Positions 63,618 through 64,000 of a stretch of 64,000 nt of DNA are shown here, piece by piece; position 1 is the first letter of the stretch, and every line of letters starts with the position of its first letter. The DNA is from Bolinopsis microptera (lineage: Eukaryota > Ctenophora > Tentaculata > Lobata > Bolinopsidae): positions 16,383,669-16,447,668 of the forward strand of contig NC_087072.1 in assembly GCF_026151205.1 (NCBI RefSeq). Direction: 5' to 3'. The position numbers and the translations under genes are program-made. Under the pieces are notes generated by a model. The model was given only the letters and a program-made list of their open reading frames with translations, ran no database searches and had not been told where the DNA came from.

Positions 63618-64000
63618 ATAGCCGAGGACCATTAGTGAAATATTAATGAGGTTGACTTCCACTCTTCCAGCAGCGATTTTCGATAAGCGGACCGAATACC
63701 TACCCGGACCCCCAAACTGTATACTCCTGATAGAGATTCGTTCCAGTGGGAAATAGGAATCGAGTCCGTTTGGAGGACTGAATATCTACCACTATGGTTA
63801 CTGTAATAACCATATTAAACGGTATATGTGAACGTCAGCATGCAGGACACTAGACAGATTTTATCCGTATTTGGTATTAACTATTATCAAGTGTACTTAT
63901 TAAATGTTTATGAGCCATTAGACCCTCTGGGCTCTGACCCTACCAGCTACCAGCTATACCTATACGCCGCGTGAGGTGTCACGTGACACGATACAAGATG
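63618..64000. other. 3' flank of the GPCR gene
   Basis: No coding frame supported. It probably contains the GPCR 3' UTR. Nothing else recognised before the window ends. Confidence 0.4.

Overview
The window is AT-rich animal nuclear DNA. Genes have introns with GT/AG borders, and LINE-type retrotransposons, foldback elements and minisatellites are plentiful. Gene content (RP9, WDR55 and OSGEP homologues, a rhodopsin-like GPCR) points to an invertebrate metazoan. The intact retrotransposon ORF at the right resembles proteins I remember from coral and anemone gene models, so a cnidarian-grade animal is possible, but the sequence does not prove it.

Region 1 (1 to about 45377) is 2.5 direct tandem copies of one unit of about 17.9 kb: 1-17818, 17819-35789, and 35790-45377 (cut off inside a LINE). 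The copies are collinear but riddled with private one- and two-base indels plus artefact-like homopolymers (58 G at 19072, a T run near 22875). This looks like unpolished long-read sequence, so no long reading frame survives in any copy; genes show only when copies are compared. On the + strand each unit carries, in order, a splicing-linked zinc-knuckle protein (RP9), a WD-repeat ribosome-biogenesis protein (WDR55), the KEOPS tRNA-modification enzyme OSGEP/Kae1 (apparently lacking its last part), an unidentified coding stretch, and a CR1/Jockey-type LINE. A mostly non-coding stretch follows, with two possible minus-strand exons, a palindrome and a small TIR element. Copy 3 stops inside the LINE endonuclease.

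Region 2 (about 45378-58896) is clean sequence with no convincing gene. It is a dense collection of repeats. Mirrored CAATTG-core minisatellites bracket telomere-like hexamer arrays (CCCTGA and CCCCGA). There is a foldback element at 48022-48540, a 2.9-kb non-autonomous TIR element at 51406-54279 packed with one oriented motif, a perfect 58-bp palindrome that seeds an array near 54916, and a second foldback at 57282-57786.

Region 3 (58897-63617) is a three-exon class A GPCR gene. Its second intron holds a compact, intact 3.4-kb non-LTR retrotransposon: one 1031-residue ORF with a reverse transcriptase and a C-terminal zinc-binding/restriction-like-endonuclease module. It is flanked by an 11-bp repeat that looks like a target-site duplication and sits 11 bp from the 3' splice site. 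The GPCR frame is broken once between TM6 and TM7.
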